Assembly (NCBI RefSeq): GCF_000006445.2
Contig: NC_006046.2
Location: 1,488,001 to 1,552,000, forward strand
Source of the DNA: Debaryomyces hansenii CBS767
Taxonomy: Eukaryota; Ascomycota; Pichiomycetes; Serinales; Debaryomycetaceae
Length of the DNA: 64,000 nucleotides
Direction of reading: 5' to 3'
Positions 39,516-50,287 of this stretch are shown in pieces. The position numbers and the translations under genes are program-made. The notes under the pieces are model-generated. The model did no database searches. It was given only the letters and a program-made list of their open reading frames with translations, and was not told where the DNA came from. The stretch's first letter is position 1; each line of letters starts with the position of its first letter.

Positions 39516-40535
39516 TTAAACTTCACAAAGCTTAACAAGCCCGTAAAGTAAACCACCACCAACAACTGGAATAATGAAATTATCGTCAATATTAAAAATG
39601 TCAACAAATTCTGAAACACTTGCAATAACACCAGACAATAACGCATATGTATGTAAGTCTAAAACGCTTCTTTCCGGGGTCCACATAATATAACCTGGTT
39701 GGTTTTCAAAATTAGGAATAAAGTAGCCATAAACCAAATAACAACATGAAGAACCTACCAAGAAGCAGGCTAATGTTCCAGCGACTGACTTACCTGGAAC
39801 AATTTGCGGAGTATATTTACCAAATTGACGGCCAATAGTTGATGCTGCTGTGTCGGCCCAACTTAACAATAGTATTCCCATAAAAAGGATATCTCTAGGA
39901 GCTAAAAGAAAGAGTATTATAACACCAGCTAAATACCATAAAGTCCCGTTATAAGAGTTGACTTCATTATCTCTAATTATGAACCACCATCTAGCTACTA
40001 TTTTCTTGTTTAATTCTGGATCACGGAAACGGATAATATCGTTTATAAGAATAATAACAAACAATGCCATCAGCGGCGCAACAAATTGTTGTTGTGGAAC
40101 ACCTAAGCCAAACATCACTAACGTAATAAAACCTATGGAGCAGTGTAAGATTTTTCTTGGTATCTCATGTTTAATAAGAAACTTACGAAATTCAGATACT
40201 TCTGGCTTTTCTTCCTTGATACTTTCTTGGTTTTCCGATTCGATATTCTCTGTTTTGGTGGTAATTTCTTCACTTTCAATTTCAACTTCAGTATCATCAA
40301 GATCAAAATCTTTCTCATCTATATCTTCCTCAAATACTTCATCTTCATCTTCACTAATTGCTGAAGTCGCTGTTTCGTCAAAAAGATACGTTGTGTCTTC
40401 TTCCTCTACATATGAATCATCCACATCATACGTTAAGATCGTTTTCCTCAACACCGATTTTGGTGTTCTTGCCCTCACATTTTTGTGAATACGGGGCGTA
40501 TTAGGTGTGCGTGGAACTTGCGTTTCGGAGGTCAT
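39516..40535 (-). CDS. DGK1: CTP-dependent diacylglycerol kinase (Dgk1-like), paralogue B
   Basis: A 339-aa relative of paralogue A with a longer, strongly acidic N-terminus (residues about 40-110, many Asp/Glu) preceded by a basic stretch with TP sites. The CTP-transferase domain keeps EIPRKILHCSIGFITLVMF, LLSWADTAASTIGRQFGKYTP and GKSVAGTLACF, aligning with A at the same positions. Both paralogues have the VSEFVDIFNIDDNFIIPV/GGG-type C-terminus. Duplication is inferred from the shared domain and the shared strand. Confidence 0.87.
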   Translation of the reverse strand: MTSETQVPRTPNTPRIHKNVRARTPKSVLRKTILTYDVDDSYVEEEDTTYLFDETATSAISEDEDEVFEEDIDEKDFDLDDTEVEIESEEITTKTENIESENQESIKEEKPEVSEFRKFLIKHEIPRKILHCSIGFITLVMFGLGVPQQQFVAPLMALFVIILINDIIRFRDPELNKKIVARWWFIIRDNEVNSYNGTLWYLAGVIILFLLAPRDILFMGILLLSWADTAASTIGRQFGKYTPQIVPGKSVAGTLACFLVGSSCCYLVYGYFIPNFENQPGYIMWTPERSVLDLHTYALLSGVIASVSEFVDIFNIDDNFIIPVVGGGLLYGLVKLCEV

Positions 40536-40961
40536 TATATATGAAGTCTATCTATTATGGGTATTTTTTTCACGTCCGGAAGAAAAAAAAAAGACTAGTA
40601 GAACTTCAGTTCATCGGCCTTCTCAATTAACCGAACTTTTTTTTTATATAATTGTTTATAATCAAGAGGGAGATTTTGTGTCATAATACGTTGTCAACGT
40701 GTTTTCAATAGTTATAAAATACATGAATATATATATATCATTACTATAGGCGTACTTGTACATCGATATGGTCTTAATATGGGAAGTCCAGCTTGGTTTT
40801 TGAATTGTCAGAATTGAGCTGAATAATAATCAGTCATTCTCTACTTTAGATAATTTTAATCGGTCATTATAGGATCTGGTTCACATAACCGAAATGCTGT
40901 ACAAGTGTTAAAACGTACCCCAAGACGTTTTATTATGTACGACATGAAACGTCGTAGGGAC
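40536..40961. other. Intergenic region upstream of DGK1 paralogue B
   Basis: 426 bp with poly(T)/poly(A) runs (40564-40592 and 40638) near the DGK1 start that suit a nucleosome-depleted promoter. No gene seen. Confidence 0.4.
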
Positions 40962-41903
40962 TTATCCTAATTTAGTAATAACTTTCTGAGCGATGTCGAT
41001 ATAAGGCTGTGAAATTTTCGAGCCGGGGTTCGATACGATCACAGGCTTTCCTTTGTCAGATTGGGTGCATATTTCTTCATTTAAAGGTATAGAACCCAAT
41101 ACATCCAAATGATGATTTTCGGCTTCTCTTCGAGCACCGTCGGTTCCAAATATGTGTGATTCGTGATTGCAGTTGGGACAAAGAAAATAGCTCATATTTT
41201 GAACCAAACCTAATATTGGGATATTAACCTTATTGAACATTGCAATACCTTTCACGGCATCGATCAATGCAATATCTTGTGGTGTAGTGACAATAATAGA
41301 GCCATCAACTTTTAATTGTTGACTAATTGTCAACTGCGTATCACCAGTTCCTGGTGGCATGTCAACAACTAAATAGTCTAAATTGGTCCATTTTACCTCA
41401 AATAATAACTGCTGTAAAGCTTTCATAACCATTAAGCCTCTCCATACAACTGCATTTTCTGGTTTTATTAGGTATCCCATTGACATGGATTCTACTCCAT
41501 AATTCGTCAATGGTATTAATTTCCCGTCTTCTGATATACGAGGCTCTCCTGATAAATTTAATAGCCTAGGTATAGATGGTCCAAACACATCCGTATCTAG
41601 AACACCAACCTTCTTGCCCAAACCTTGCAATGCTAATGCGATATTTATAGACACAGTCGATTTACCTACACCGCCCTTTGCCGACGAAACCAATAATATT
41701 TTATTCACTCCTGGTATTTTTTGTTTTATTGGCAATCCCTTAGACATCCTGGGAATATCTGGTGCTTTACCCTCCTTCTTTACTTTAGGTAATCCTAATG
41801 GATTCTCATGAAGTCTATGGACGGAAGTGTGAAAATATTTATACCTCAATGCATTACCATTTGTAAAACTTGTACAACCCCTTATTATCTCTCTTATAGT
41901 CAT
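40962..41903 (-). CDS. IND1: Mitochondrial P-loop Fe-S scaffold for complex I
   Basis: A 313-aa Mrp/NBP35-family ATPase (human NUBPL) that supplies Fe-S clusters to respiratory complex I. The deviant Walker A is SSAKGGVGKST, and DMPPGTGDTQL and CPNC (in MSYFLCPNCNHE) follow; the two cysteines of CPNC bind the cluster. The first residues (MTIREIIRGCTSFTNGNALRYKYFHTSVHR) fit a mitochondrial presequence. I use the ATG at 41903; the 28 codons upstream have no ATG. Its presence implies the organism keeps complex I. Confidence 0.94.
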   Translation of the reverse strand: MTIREIIRGCTSFTNGNALRYKYFHTSVHRLHENPLGLPKVKKEGKAPDIPRMSKGLPIKQKIPGVNKILLVSSAKGGVGKSTVSINIALALQGLGKKVGVLDTDVFGPSIPRLLNLSGEPRISEDGKLIPLTNYGVESMSMGYLIKPENAVVWRGLMVMKALQQLLFEVKWTNLDYLVVDMPPGTGDTQLTISQQLKVDGSIIVTTPQDIALIDAVKGIAMFNKVNIPILGLVQNMSYFLCPNCNHESHIFGTDGARREAENHHLDVLGSIPLNEEICTQSDKGKPVIVSNPGSKISQPYIDIAQKVITKLG

Positions 41904-42046
41904 TTTATAGTATATTCTTATTAGTCTATTTAAAAGCAGTCTAAGCTCTTTTGAAGAGATGTTTTTAAGCAAGTTAGTGCGGCTCAAAAAATTATAAGAT
42001 AGATTTTACACTATATGATTTATATTTATGAATAGTCTATATAATT

Positions 42047-43597
42047 ATGATATTTATAAGGAATATAAAGAATTTGGTGGTTAATCTGCCAACAAAACTT
42101 TTCAGTTTCGGGCCTTATTTTCCTAGAAAACTGTATTATTCTACTGCCACAATGGATTATAAACCAACAATCTATGCCTTATCGACAAAATTGGCGAGAT
42201 CTGCAATAGGTGTTATCAGAGTTTCAGGATCTCAATCACAATATATATATAATCAGTTAACTAAAACCTCCAAGTCACCAAAATTGAAAATAGCTAGTGT
42301 ACGAAAACTATATTCGCAAGAAGACATCCTCCTAGATGAAGCACTCACACTATATTTCAAATCTCCTAAAACATATACAGGGGAAGATATATTGGAATTA
42401 CATTTGCATGGTGGAACTGCAATTATACAATCTGTTTTAAATGCTATAAAGAAGTTGCACGAACCTAATAAAGGTATTAATATAAGGTATGCGGAAAATG
42501 GTGAATTTTCTCGAAGAGCTTTCATTAATGGAAGATTCGATTTGACTGAGATCGAAGGGATAAGGGAAATGATAGATGCTGAAACTGAATCGCAAAGGGT
42601 TGCGGCTTTGTCATCGTTAACAGGCGATACGAAAAAAACATTCGCCAAGTGGAGAGAAGAAATAGTGAAGAATGTTGCCTTGTTGACGACTGTAATCGAT
42701 TTTGGAGAAGATCATGATATAGAAGAAGTTGCTCAATTATTCGACACCGTTGAACAAAATATGGATACCTTAACAGGTGAAATAAATACATTTTTGCGAA
42801 AAGTTTTAAGTTCTGAAGTCTTAATGAAGGGTATTAAGCTCATCTTACTAGGGCCTCCGAATGCGGGAAAATCATCATTATTGAACTATTTAGCTAATAA
42901 GGAAGCTGCAATTGTTAGTGATATTGCAGGTACTACCAGGGATGTAATAGATGTGCCATTAGATATAAACGGATATAAAGTTATTGTTGGTGATACTGCA
43001 GGTATACGAACTACAACTAATGCTGACAAAATAGAATTAGAAGGAATCAAGAGAGCCAAGTTAAAATCTTTAGGAGGAGATTTGGTGTTGGTAGTTTTAC
43101 CACTTGAAGATAATTCATACATAGATTATTCAGACTTGGTTTCTCATATTAACTTACTAAAAGATGAAGAAAAAGAGATAGTAGTTGTGTTGAATAAGCA
43201 AGATTTATTGTCGAGTTCAAATTTCACCAAGAATGAAATCATTCAGAGCTATAGTGAAAAGTTAATCTTACCGGTGGAGAACTTCCATTTGGTATCTTGT
43301 ATTACTGGAGACGGAATTTCAGAATTAATGTGCGTGCTTACGGATATATTCAAAGCAATTTCCTTAACAGAAACTACAGACCCTATTGTCATATCTGCTA
43401 GAGCTCAGGATATACTTAGAAATGACGTTATATATGGTATTGAACAATTCAAAATATGGAGAGAGCAGGATGATGTTGTGTTAGCTTCTGAGAGTTTAAA
43501 ACAAGCTGCAGAAGGTATTGGAAAAATTACAGGTGAAGCAATAGGCGTCGAAGAGGTTTTAGGAGTTGTGTTTTCCAGCTTCTGTATTGGTAAATGA
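42047..43597 (+). CDS. MSS1: Mitochondrial tRNA-modifying GTPase (MnmE)
   Basis: Forms, with Mto1, the modified wobble uridine of mitochondrial tRNAs. The 516-aa protein has a presequence of about 35 residues, the THF-binding N-terminal domain (TIYALSTKLARSAIGVIRVSG), a helical region and an inserted GTPase domain: GPPNAGKSSLLN (G1), AGTTRDV (G2), DTAG (G3), NKQD (G4). It ends with the family-typical CIGK motif. It shares a 143-bp divergent promoter with IND1. Confidence 0.97.
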   Translation: MIFIRNIKNLVVNLPTKLFSFGPYFPRKLYYSTATMDYKPTIYALSTKLARSAIGVIRVSGSQSQYIYNQLTKTSKSPKLKIASVRKLYSQEDILLDEALTLYFKSPKTYTGEDILELHLHGGTAIIQSVLNAIKKLHEPNKGINIRYAENGEFSRRAFINGRFDLTEIEGIREMIDAETESQRVAALSSLTGDTKKTFAKWREEIVKNVALLTTVIDFGEDHDIEEVAQLFDTVEQNMDTLTGEINTFLRKVLSSEVLMKGIKLILLGPPNAGKSSLLNYLANKEAAIVSDIAGTTRDVIDVPLDINGYKVIVGDTAGIRTTTNADKIELEGIKRAKLKSLGGDLVLVVLPLEDNSYIDYSDLVSHINLLKDEEKEIVVVLNKQDLLSSSNFTKNEIIQSYSEKLILPVENFHLVSCITGDGISELMCVLTDIFKAISLTETTDPIVISARAQDILRNDVIYGIEQFKIWREQDDVVLASESLKQAAEGIGKITGEAIGVEEVLGVVFSSFCIGK

Positions 43598-43676
43598 TCA
43601 TTAATTTACGTACCATATTGTATTTATACATGTATTAATAATAATATAAACTTGAGTAATTTTATAAAAGTTTTAT

Positions 43677-45611
43677 CTAAGCACTATGGCACACAATTAT
43701 AAAGCTCGTTTTTTCCACCTCCCATGACATCTTTAATTGTTGGAGCTGGTGTCTAGTATATCTACCGGCTATCTCTTCGTTCTCTGGTTGAGCTTGAGTT
43801 TTCTTAATTTTCTTCGTTAAATTCGGAGCCACTTTACATTCAAAGCTAACAATATTCAAGCCGTAGCTTAACTTTAAATCATACTGAATACTCAATAATT
43901 GATTTTGATCCGATCTCTTCTCTTCCGAAACTTCGCCCCCACTAGAAACCTCGTCGTCATTTACAAATAACTTGCATTGGAATTCGTCATCCGATGTCAG
44001 ATTTGCAAATCCTTGACCATTTACTAAGTCTGGTTTCTTGATCTCATGTAACAAGTTGTGTAATGCGATCTTCAAAGATATAAACGATGATGAATCCGGA
44101 GGTAAGGTAACTGAGAATGATTGTGAGGAATATCCATTAGTAGGAAATTTATATTCGAATAATGTAGAAGTTGGTGCAACAGCATGAGTGGGGAATAATA
44201 AGTGTTTAAGTAATTGTCCTCTTGTCAATGAATTCAGTGGATTTTGGTAATTGTTTTGCTGTTGAATCTGTTGCGTAATATGAGAAACGTTTGACATTGA
44301 CGACGAAAGGGCTATATCTTGTATGAAAGCGTCTTCAGTTGGCGCCAAGGAAGAAGTTTTACCCATTACGTTAGATTCAGTCACCATTGCCGATAAGTCC
44401 TCAATTTCATCCTTAGGCTTTGCATCTTGATCTTCAACTGAATTATTCCCAGCATTTTCTGAATGAATTCGATTACTTTTGTCTGTTTCCTCGTCAATAT
44501 CCATCTTAGTTTCGGAAGGCTGTTCTTGTGTAAGGTCATCTATCTCGTCTTTTACAGCAACATCATCCAATACCTTCTTCTTCCGGCCTCTCTTCTTTGG
44601 TGGGTCTGCAGGAGTTTCTTCAGGTTCGGATGGCTTCAATTTTAAATTGATCTTCACTTTGGGCGCACTTTCTTTCTTTGAAGGATTCTTCAATTTTAAC
44701 TTCAACTTGCTCGAATTTTTCTTCAGTTGATTCTCTATTTTTGATTTCAATGCCTCGAACTTTTCATCAAAAAATTCATTTAGCTTAATTGAATCTTGGT
44801 GAATCAAAGAGCTTGGATCGTTATATAATTGAGCGTTTGAAAAAATTAAAAGAGTAGCATCGTGAAAAGCTTCTAGATTCTCCAAAAGTGACAACTTTGG
44901 CAGAAAAAGCTTCTTCTTCTCTATATTAGAAATAACCCTATTAAACGACGTCGGATTTTCCACAACTTTAAAGTAGTCGGGATATTCCTTTTTATCTATA
45001 TCCTCAACAAAAGGTCCGCTTATAACTCCCAATTCAGGAAACTCATGATCAATAGTCTCGTTGATTATTGATTTACATAACTCGGGTAATTTTTCAAACG
45101 TAATTTCTTCTTCTGTTGAATCTTCTTCCTCCGATTTTGTTGGTTTTTTGATCTTCAATTTAGGGCCTTTCGATGGCTTCGATGTTTCTACCACACCAGG
45201 CACATTAAATTGATCCGCCTGTACTTTAACAAATTCGTATATCTTAAGAGAATCGGTGGCAATCCACGATTCAGGGTCATTATATGCGGTAGCATTATCA
45301 TTTAACAATTTGAAGTCTTGTACAAAATCGTTAGTGTCTTGTAGTGAGTATTTTCCATTATTTAATTTCTTCTGGATTTCACCCACTGTGATAGGATTAG
45401 TTATAATATTGTAATAATCGGGATACAACTTTTTAGATGGTAATTTGACGAATGGTGTAACAAGATGTCTTTCATCGTTGTCGTCACGTAAATTATTAAC
45501 CAAATTCATTGTTGAAGAATAAAATTGCTTGAATTCTCCCTCAGAAGGAGCTGCTTTCTGCTTCTTAGAGTTAGGAGTGCTATGTGTAGATGACTTTCTC
45601 TTGGGTGGCAT
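43677..45611 (-). CDS. RSC4: RSC chromatin-remodelling subunit with two bromodomains
   Basis: A 644-aa protein with a basic N-terminus, bromodomain 1 at about residues 30-140 (FVKLPSKKLYPDYYNIITNPI, then YNDPES) and bromodomain 2 at about 175-290 (EYPDYFKVVENPTSF, YNDPSSL). No BAH domain is present, which favours Rsc4 over Rsc1/Rsc2. A charged Lys/Glu linker and a C-terminal folded region (SLTRGQLLKHLLFPTHAVAPTS onwards) follow, as in Rsc4. It binds acetylated H3 for the RSC complex. It shares a short divergent promoter with TAH18. Confidence 0.87.
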   Translation of the reverse strand: MPPKRKSSTHSTPNSKKQKAAPSEGEFKQFYSSTMNLVNNLRDDNDERHLVTPFVKLPSKKLYPDYYNIITNPITVGEIQKKLNNGKYSLQDTNDFVQDFKLLNDNATAYNDPESWIATDSLKIYEFVKVQADQFNVPGVVETSKPSKGPKLKIKKPTKSEEEDSTEEEITFEKLPELCKSIINETIDHEFPELGVISGPFVEDIDKKEYPDYFKVVENPTSFNRVISNIEKKKLFLPKLSLLENLEAFHDATLLIFSNAQLYNDPSSLIHQDSIKLNEFFDEKFEALKSKIENQLKKNSSKLKLKLKNPSKKESAPKVKINLKLKPSEPEETPADPPKKRGRKKKVLDDVAVKDEIDDLTQEQPSETKMDIDEETDKSNRIHSENAGNNSVEDQDAKPKDEIEDLSAMVTESNVMGKTSSLAPTEDAFIQDIALSSSMSNVSHITQQIQQQNNYQNPLNSLTRGQLLKHLLFPTHAVAPTSTLFEYKFPTNGYSSQSFSVTLPPDSSSFISLKIALHNLLHEIKKPDLVNGQGFANLTSDDEFQCKLFVNDDEVSSGGEVSEEKRSDQNQLLSIQYDLKLSYGLNIVSFECKVAPNLTKKIKKTQAQPENEEIAGRYTRHQLQQLKMSWEVEKTSFIIVCHSA

Positions 45612-45831
45612 GGTTATTCGGTAATCAAGTACTTGAATATAGATTGATGGAGTACTGTTTACTGTAAATAAACCCGTACGAGACGGTGTTTTTCGAAATA
45701 TGCGTAACCTGGAAATACGTGAAAAATACTTTTACATGTTTTGATTACGAGACTCGAATGACAATTAGCCATAGAATTAAGAGATTCAAGTACAGATTTG
45801 GTTAGATAAATAACCGGAAATTGACAAAGAA

Positions 45832-47643
45832 ATGTCAGGTATATCAGAACTTTCTGGGGTCACTATTCTCTACGGCTCAGAAACGGGAAATGCCCAAGAT
45901 TATGCGCTATTTTTGGCAAAGAGACTCAAATATTTCGGGTTGAAGCCATCAGTTGTGTCATTAGATCATTATCCATTGAAAAATTTAGTAACCGATACTA
46001 AGTATTTGATAGTGATATGCTCTACCACAGGACAAGGAGAGTTACCGAGAAATTCGAAAAAGTTTATGAAGTTCATATTAAAGAAGAAACTTCCGACCGA
46101 TCTTCTCAATCATATAGAGTTGACAACCTTTGGGATAGGAGATTCGTCATACCCTAAATTTAATTATGCGATAAAGAAAATACATGCCCGGTTGTTGCAG
46201 TTAGGATGTTCTGAATTGTGTACTAGATGTGAAGCAGACGAACAAACTCCGGAAGGTGTTGACGGGTACTATAGTGAATGGGAGACGAATCTACTTGAGG
46301 CTTTGAAATCGAAAATACATGGTATACCACTCACGTATGATGAAACAGTATTACTTCCCGCAGATAATCCCGTTGAGGTCTCAAGTAATGAGCTGGATGT
46401 TCCTACTTCAAATTCCCCCACTGAATTATCATTAACTAGAATGGGAGATGGATCAACAAATTTATTGTTGGGATCTGTTAAAGCCAACAAACGGATAACT
46501 AAAGAGGGCCATTTTCAAGACGTCAGACATTTAATAATTGAAGGGGAGAATTTGCTGTATATTCCTGGTGATACGCTTGCATTATATCCGTCAAACGACA
46601 ATGAAAGTGTCGAAACTTTGATTCAGCTGCAGCCACATTGGATTCCGATTGCAGACAAGCCTTTATTAATACATGGGGAGATTCCTTTCGTTGAAGGTGG
46701 ATTAATAGATAAACTGAAGCTCACGCTTAGGTCGCTTATTACTCATCACTTAGATATCATATCGATTCCTCGTAGGTCATTTTTCATGACCTTAGCGCAT
46801 TTTAGCGATTCTACTACTGAAGATGGAGAACGAGAACAAGAAAAATTAAGAGAGTTCAGTAAGATTGAAGAAAGCGAGGAATTATATAACTATGCAAACC
46901 GTCCTAGACGGCTGATTTTAGAGACGATATTAGAGTTTCAGCAAAATTTAACCATTCCAGTTGAGTATATTTTGGATTTATTCCCAATAATTAAACCAAG
47001 ACTCTTCCTGATTGCATCAAGGCCAAGTCCAAACCTGGTCGAATTGATTGTCGCCGTCGTTGTATATAAAACAATTCTCAGGAGAGTTAGAAGGGGTTTG
47101 TGTACGAAGTGGATAAAACTGTTACAAGATAATGATAGGATTGTGTTCTCAATTCATAAATCAAACTTAAAATTCGAACTCCCTACTACCAAATATCCGC
47201 CAATTCTTATGGTGTCACCTGGTACGGGCGTGGCTCCCATGAAATCGCTTATAGAGCACATAACTCTGTTGGGGATACAACAACATTTGTATTTATTTTA
47301 TGGCTGTCGTAATAAAGAAAATGATTATTTGTTCGGTGATCTCTGGGCTTCTTTAAAGTCACAAAACAAGCTATCCATCTACCCTTGTTTTTCGAGAGAT
47401 CAGGATTCCAAAATCAAATATGTTCAGCATAAAATATATGAGCAGCATGAATTGGTAGGTGACTTGATATTGAATCAAAATGCAATTGTGTTCATTTGTG
47501 GGTCTAGTGGTGCTATGCCTAGAGAAGTAAGGATTACCCTAGTTGAGATTTTAATGAAATTTGGAAAAATGAAAGATACCGAAGCTGATGATTATTTAAT
47601 GGATATGGAAAATGGAGGAAGATACTTACAGGAAACTTGGTAA
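45832..47643 (+). CDS. TAH18: NADPH-dependent diflavin reductase
   Basis: Passes electrons from NADPH via FAD and FMN to the Fe-S protein Dre2 at the start of cytosolic Fe-S assembly. The 603-aa protein has an N-terminal flavodoxin domain (YGSETGNAQDYA, CSTTGQGELP, FGIGDSSYPKFN), an FAD domain (RLFLIASRPSP) and the NADPH motif MVSPGTGVAPMKSL, then YGCRNKENDYLF. Length is close to S. cerevisiae Tah18 (623 aa). Confidence 0.96.
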   Translation: MSGISELSGVTILYGSETGNAQDYALFLAKRLKYFGLKPSVVSLDHYPLKNLVTDTKYLIVICSTTGQGELPRNSKKFMKFILKKKLPTDLLNHIELTTFGIGDSSYPKFNYAIKKIHARLLQLGCSELCTRCEADEQTPEGVDGYYSEWETNLLEALKSKIHGIPLTYDETVLLPADNPVEVSSNELDVPTSNSPTELSLTRMGDGSTNLLLGSVKANKRITKEGHFQDVRHLIIEGENLLYIPGDTLALYPSNDNESVETLIQLQPHWIPIADKPLLIHGEIPFVEGGLIDKLKLTLRSLITHHLDIISIPRRSFFMTLAHFSDSTTEDGEREQEKLREFSKIEESEELYNYANRPRRLILETILEFQQNLTIPVEYILDLFPIIKPRLFLIASRPSPNLVELIVAVVVYKTILRRVRRGLCTKWIKLLQDNDRIVFSIHKSNLKFELPTTKYPPILMVSPGTGVAPMKSLIEHITLLGIQQHLYLFYGCRNKENDYLFGDLWASLKSQNKLSIYPCFSRDQDSKIKYVQHKIYEQHELVGDLILNQNAIVFICGSSGAMPREVRITLVEILMKFGKMKDTEADDYLMDMENGGRYLQETW

Positions 47644-47788
47644 TAGTGTTAAAGATATAGATTTAGACTTATAGAGCATTATAAAAGAACATAGTATACG
47701 ACCGTGATTAGTATGCAGTATAGTTGAATAGCGATTATAAATTTTCAACCAATATATATGTCCTGAAATATAACGTCTAACAACAACC

Positions 47789-49183
47789 ATGTTGAAACTT
47801 GCACCTACGATCCGTATACTGATAGGTTCGTCTAGTCGGACTGCCCCTACTTTTAGAAATATACTTGGCCTCAGGTGGAATTCAAATCGCACATTAAGAC
47901 AATATCCTGAGGAAATAGCACTTGATGGTAAATCCTATAAAACTGACGAATGGACTAATATTCCTCCTTTTATATTAGAGTTAACTAGGAGACAATTGCA
48001 TCAAGATGTAAATCATCCAATTGGAATTTTACGTGATTTAATAGAGAAGAATTTTGAAGGTATGGGATATACGTTCTACAATGATTTTAAGCCTACGGTA
48101 ACTACATTTGAAAACTTTGATGTATTAGGGTTCCCACAAGATCATCCAGGTAGATCTAAGTCTGATACCTATTATCTCAATAAAGAGAATTTATTAAGAA
48201 CACATACCTCAGCTCATGAAATTGAATGTTTCAAAACGTGTAAGACGCCAGGTTATTTCATTACTGCAGATGTGTACAGAAAAGACGAGATAGATAGAAC
48301 TCACTATCCTGCATTTCATCAAATGGAAGGTGCTAGGTTATGGTCCCAAGATACAAAAGACTTAGAAGAACAAATCTTGGCTGATATTGCATCTATCCCG
48401 GAAACTGATATTATTGTCGAAGATCCGTTTAGAGAGAAACCGATGAATTTGGGAAATCCAAAACAAGATTATATGACTAATAGGCAAGTGGAACTTATTA
48501 GTATACATTTGAAAAAAACACTCGAGTACCTAGTCAACCAAGTGTTTGAAACAGCTAAGGAATCAGCAAGATTAGCAGGCTCTACAGAACCTTATTTGAA
48601 CGAGCCATTAAAGGTGAGATGGGTCGAAGCTTATTTTCCTTGGACATCGCCATCGTGGGAAATTGAAGTATGGTGGAAAGGCGAGTGGTTAGAGTGTTGT
48701 GGATGTGGTCTAGTTCAGCAACAGGTCTTGCTTAATTCAGGTTTAAGCAACGATAAGTTAGGATGGGCTTTTGGTGTTGGCCTTGATAGAATTGCTATGT
48801 TATTATTCGGTATTCCCGATATTAGACTTTTCTGGACTTTAGACGAGAGGTTCAGCAATCAATTCGAAATGGACAAAATTGCTACTTTCAAGCCATATTC
48901 CAAATTTCCAGGCATCACAAGAGATGTGTCTTTTTGGCTTCCAAGTGAGTCCTTATTACACGTTAACGATGTTATGGAAATTGTGCGTACCCATGGTAAT
49001 GACTTAATAGAGAATGTAACTAGCATTGATGAGTTTGTTCATCCAAAAACAGGGCAAAGATCCCAATGCTACAGAATCAACTATCAATCTATGGATAGAA
49101 ACTTGACTAATGAAGAAATCAATGATATTCATAAGAAAGTTGAAGATGATTTGATCAATTATTTCGATGTTAGAATCCGTTAG
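47789..49183 (+). CDS. MSF1: Mitochondrial phenylalanyl-tRNA synthetase
   Basis: A monomeric mitochondrial PheRS of 464 aa (S. cerevisiae Msf1, 469 aa). After a presequence, HTSAHEIECFK and the aromatic-rich segment HPAFHQMEGAR-like (THYPAFHQMEGARLW) lie in the class II core; GFGVGLDRIAMLLFGIPDIRLFW-type motif 3 (AFGVGLDRIAMLLF) is intact. The last 90 residues (FPGITRDVSFWLP onwards) form the anticodon-binding FDX-ACB domain. Confidence 0.96.
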   Translation: MLKLAPTIRILIGSSSRTAPTFRNILGLRWNSNRTLRQYPEEIALDGKSYKTDEWTNIPPFILELTRRQLHQDVNHPIGILRDLIEKNFEGMGYTFYNDFKPTVTTFENFDVLGFPQDHPGRSKSDTYYLNKENLLRTHTSAHEIECFKTCKTPGYFITADVYRKDEIDRTHYPAFHQMEGARLWSQDTKDLEEQILADIASIPETDIIVEDPFREKPMNLGNPKQDYMTNRQVELISIHLKKTLEYLVNQVFETAKESARLAGSTEPYLNEPLKVRWVEAYFPWTSPSWEIEVWWKGEWLECCGCGLVQQQVLLNSGLSNDKLGWAFGVGLDRIAMLLFGIPDIRLFWTLDERFSNQFEMDKIATFKPYSKFPGITRDVSFWLPSESLLHVNDVMEIVRTHGNDLIENVTSIDEFVHPKTGQRSQCYRINYQSMDRNLTNEEINDIHKKVEDDLINYFDVRIR

Positions 49184-49350
49184 TTAATAGGTAGTTAAAG
49201 TAGTTCTTGTATATAAACATATTGATGAGTTTTGTGTAATTTTGAAAGATTCAATTTTTTTTGAAAATTCCGACAGACAAATGTAATCGACTTTCAAAAC
49301 TATCGATTTGTGGTTAATTCTTAATTAAATCCTAGAAGGAAAACTTGGAA

Positions 49351-50043
49351 ATGTTGGGACTTGGAAGATCTTTGTTTTCTTCTATTAAGACAGGTACGCC
49401 ATCTATTGGTTTAAGCACATTCAAACCTAGCATAAATAATTCATTTTTGCTCAACAGCGTAAGATACAAACATGAATATGCACCAAGATTCAAAAGAATC
49501 AGAAAAGCATTCAAGGGTAGAGTTAGTGTTAAAACTGGAGGATCAATAAAAGGTAACTCTTTGGAATTTGGCGAATATGGTTTAAGATTAAAATCCAATG
49601 GAATCCGTATGACGGCTACTCAGCTTCAAGAAGCTGATAAAGTTATTAAAAGAGAAATTAGACCTTCGAATGGTCAGTTGATTACAAGATTTGTGTGTAA
49701 TACGCCTGTTTGTATCAAAGGTAACCAGACAAGAATGGGTAAAGGTAAGGGTGCTTTTTCTCATTGGGCATGTCGTGTTACCACAGGTAAGGTCTTGTTC
49801 GAAATAAAAGGTAATGTACACGAAAAGGTTGCTAAGGAAGCATTGAGGAAAGCTTCTGACAAATTGCCTGGTTTATTTGAAATCATCAAGCAAGACTCCA
49901 AGGTTAGAGTTAGTATTAACCATTGTATTGATAAACCTGAAAAAGTAGACTACGTTGAAGAATTAAATAAGAATCCAACTCGTAAGTGGACAAACATTCA
50001 AACTGCCAAAGATTCGATGTTTCAAATGTTTAGAGGACGTTAA
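49351..50043 (+). CDS. MRPL16: Mitochondrial large ribosomal subunit protein uL16m
   Basis: A 230-aa protein with the L16 core: GEYGLRLKSNGIRMTATQLQEAD, RMGKGKGAFSHWACRVTTGKVLFEI. The first 40 residues look like a presequence. The ATG at 49351 is used; no earlier ATG is in frame nearby. An AATTTT-rich RRPE-like stretch (TTTGAAAATTC) lies at about 49258. Confidence 0.95.
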   Translation: MLGLGRSLFSSIKTGTPSIGLSTFKPSINNSFLLNSVRYKHEYAPRFKRIRKAFKGRVSVKTGGSIKGNSLEFGEYGLRLKSNGIRMTATQLQEADKVIKREIRPSNGQLITRFVCNTPVCIKGNQTRMGKGKGAFSHWACRVTTGKVLFEIKGNVHEKVAKEALRKASDKLPGLFEIIKQDSKVRVSINHCIDKPEKVDYVEELNKNPTRKWTNIQTAKDSMFQMFRGR

Positions 50044-50287
50044 GTATATGGATTATGGATTTCCATTACTTTTCTTAAATATTCGAAGAGACACTTGTAA
50101 ATATTAGTAGTATATATATTTTCCTAATATATACTTAAAGGACTTGTTGGCTGTAGCTCGATGTAACTTAATTTGTAATATAAGCCATACTAATTAATGT
50201 TTTGCATGAGTCCTGACATATACATGCGCATTTAAATTTACATAAGTTCATTTTAAAGTAATTTAGACTTGATAAACAAACGTCTCT

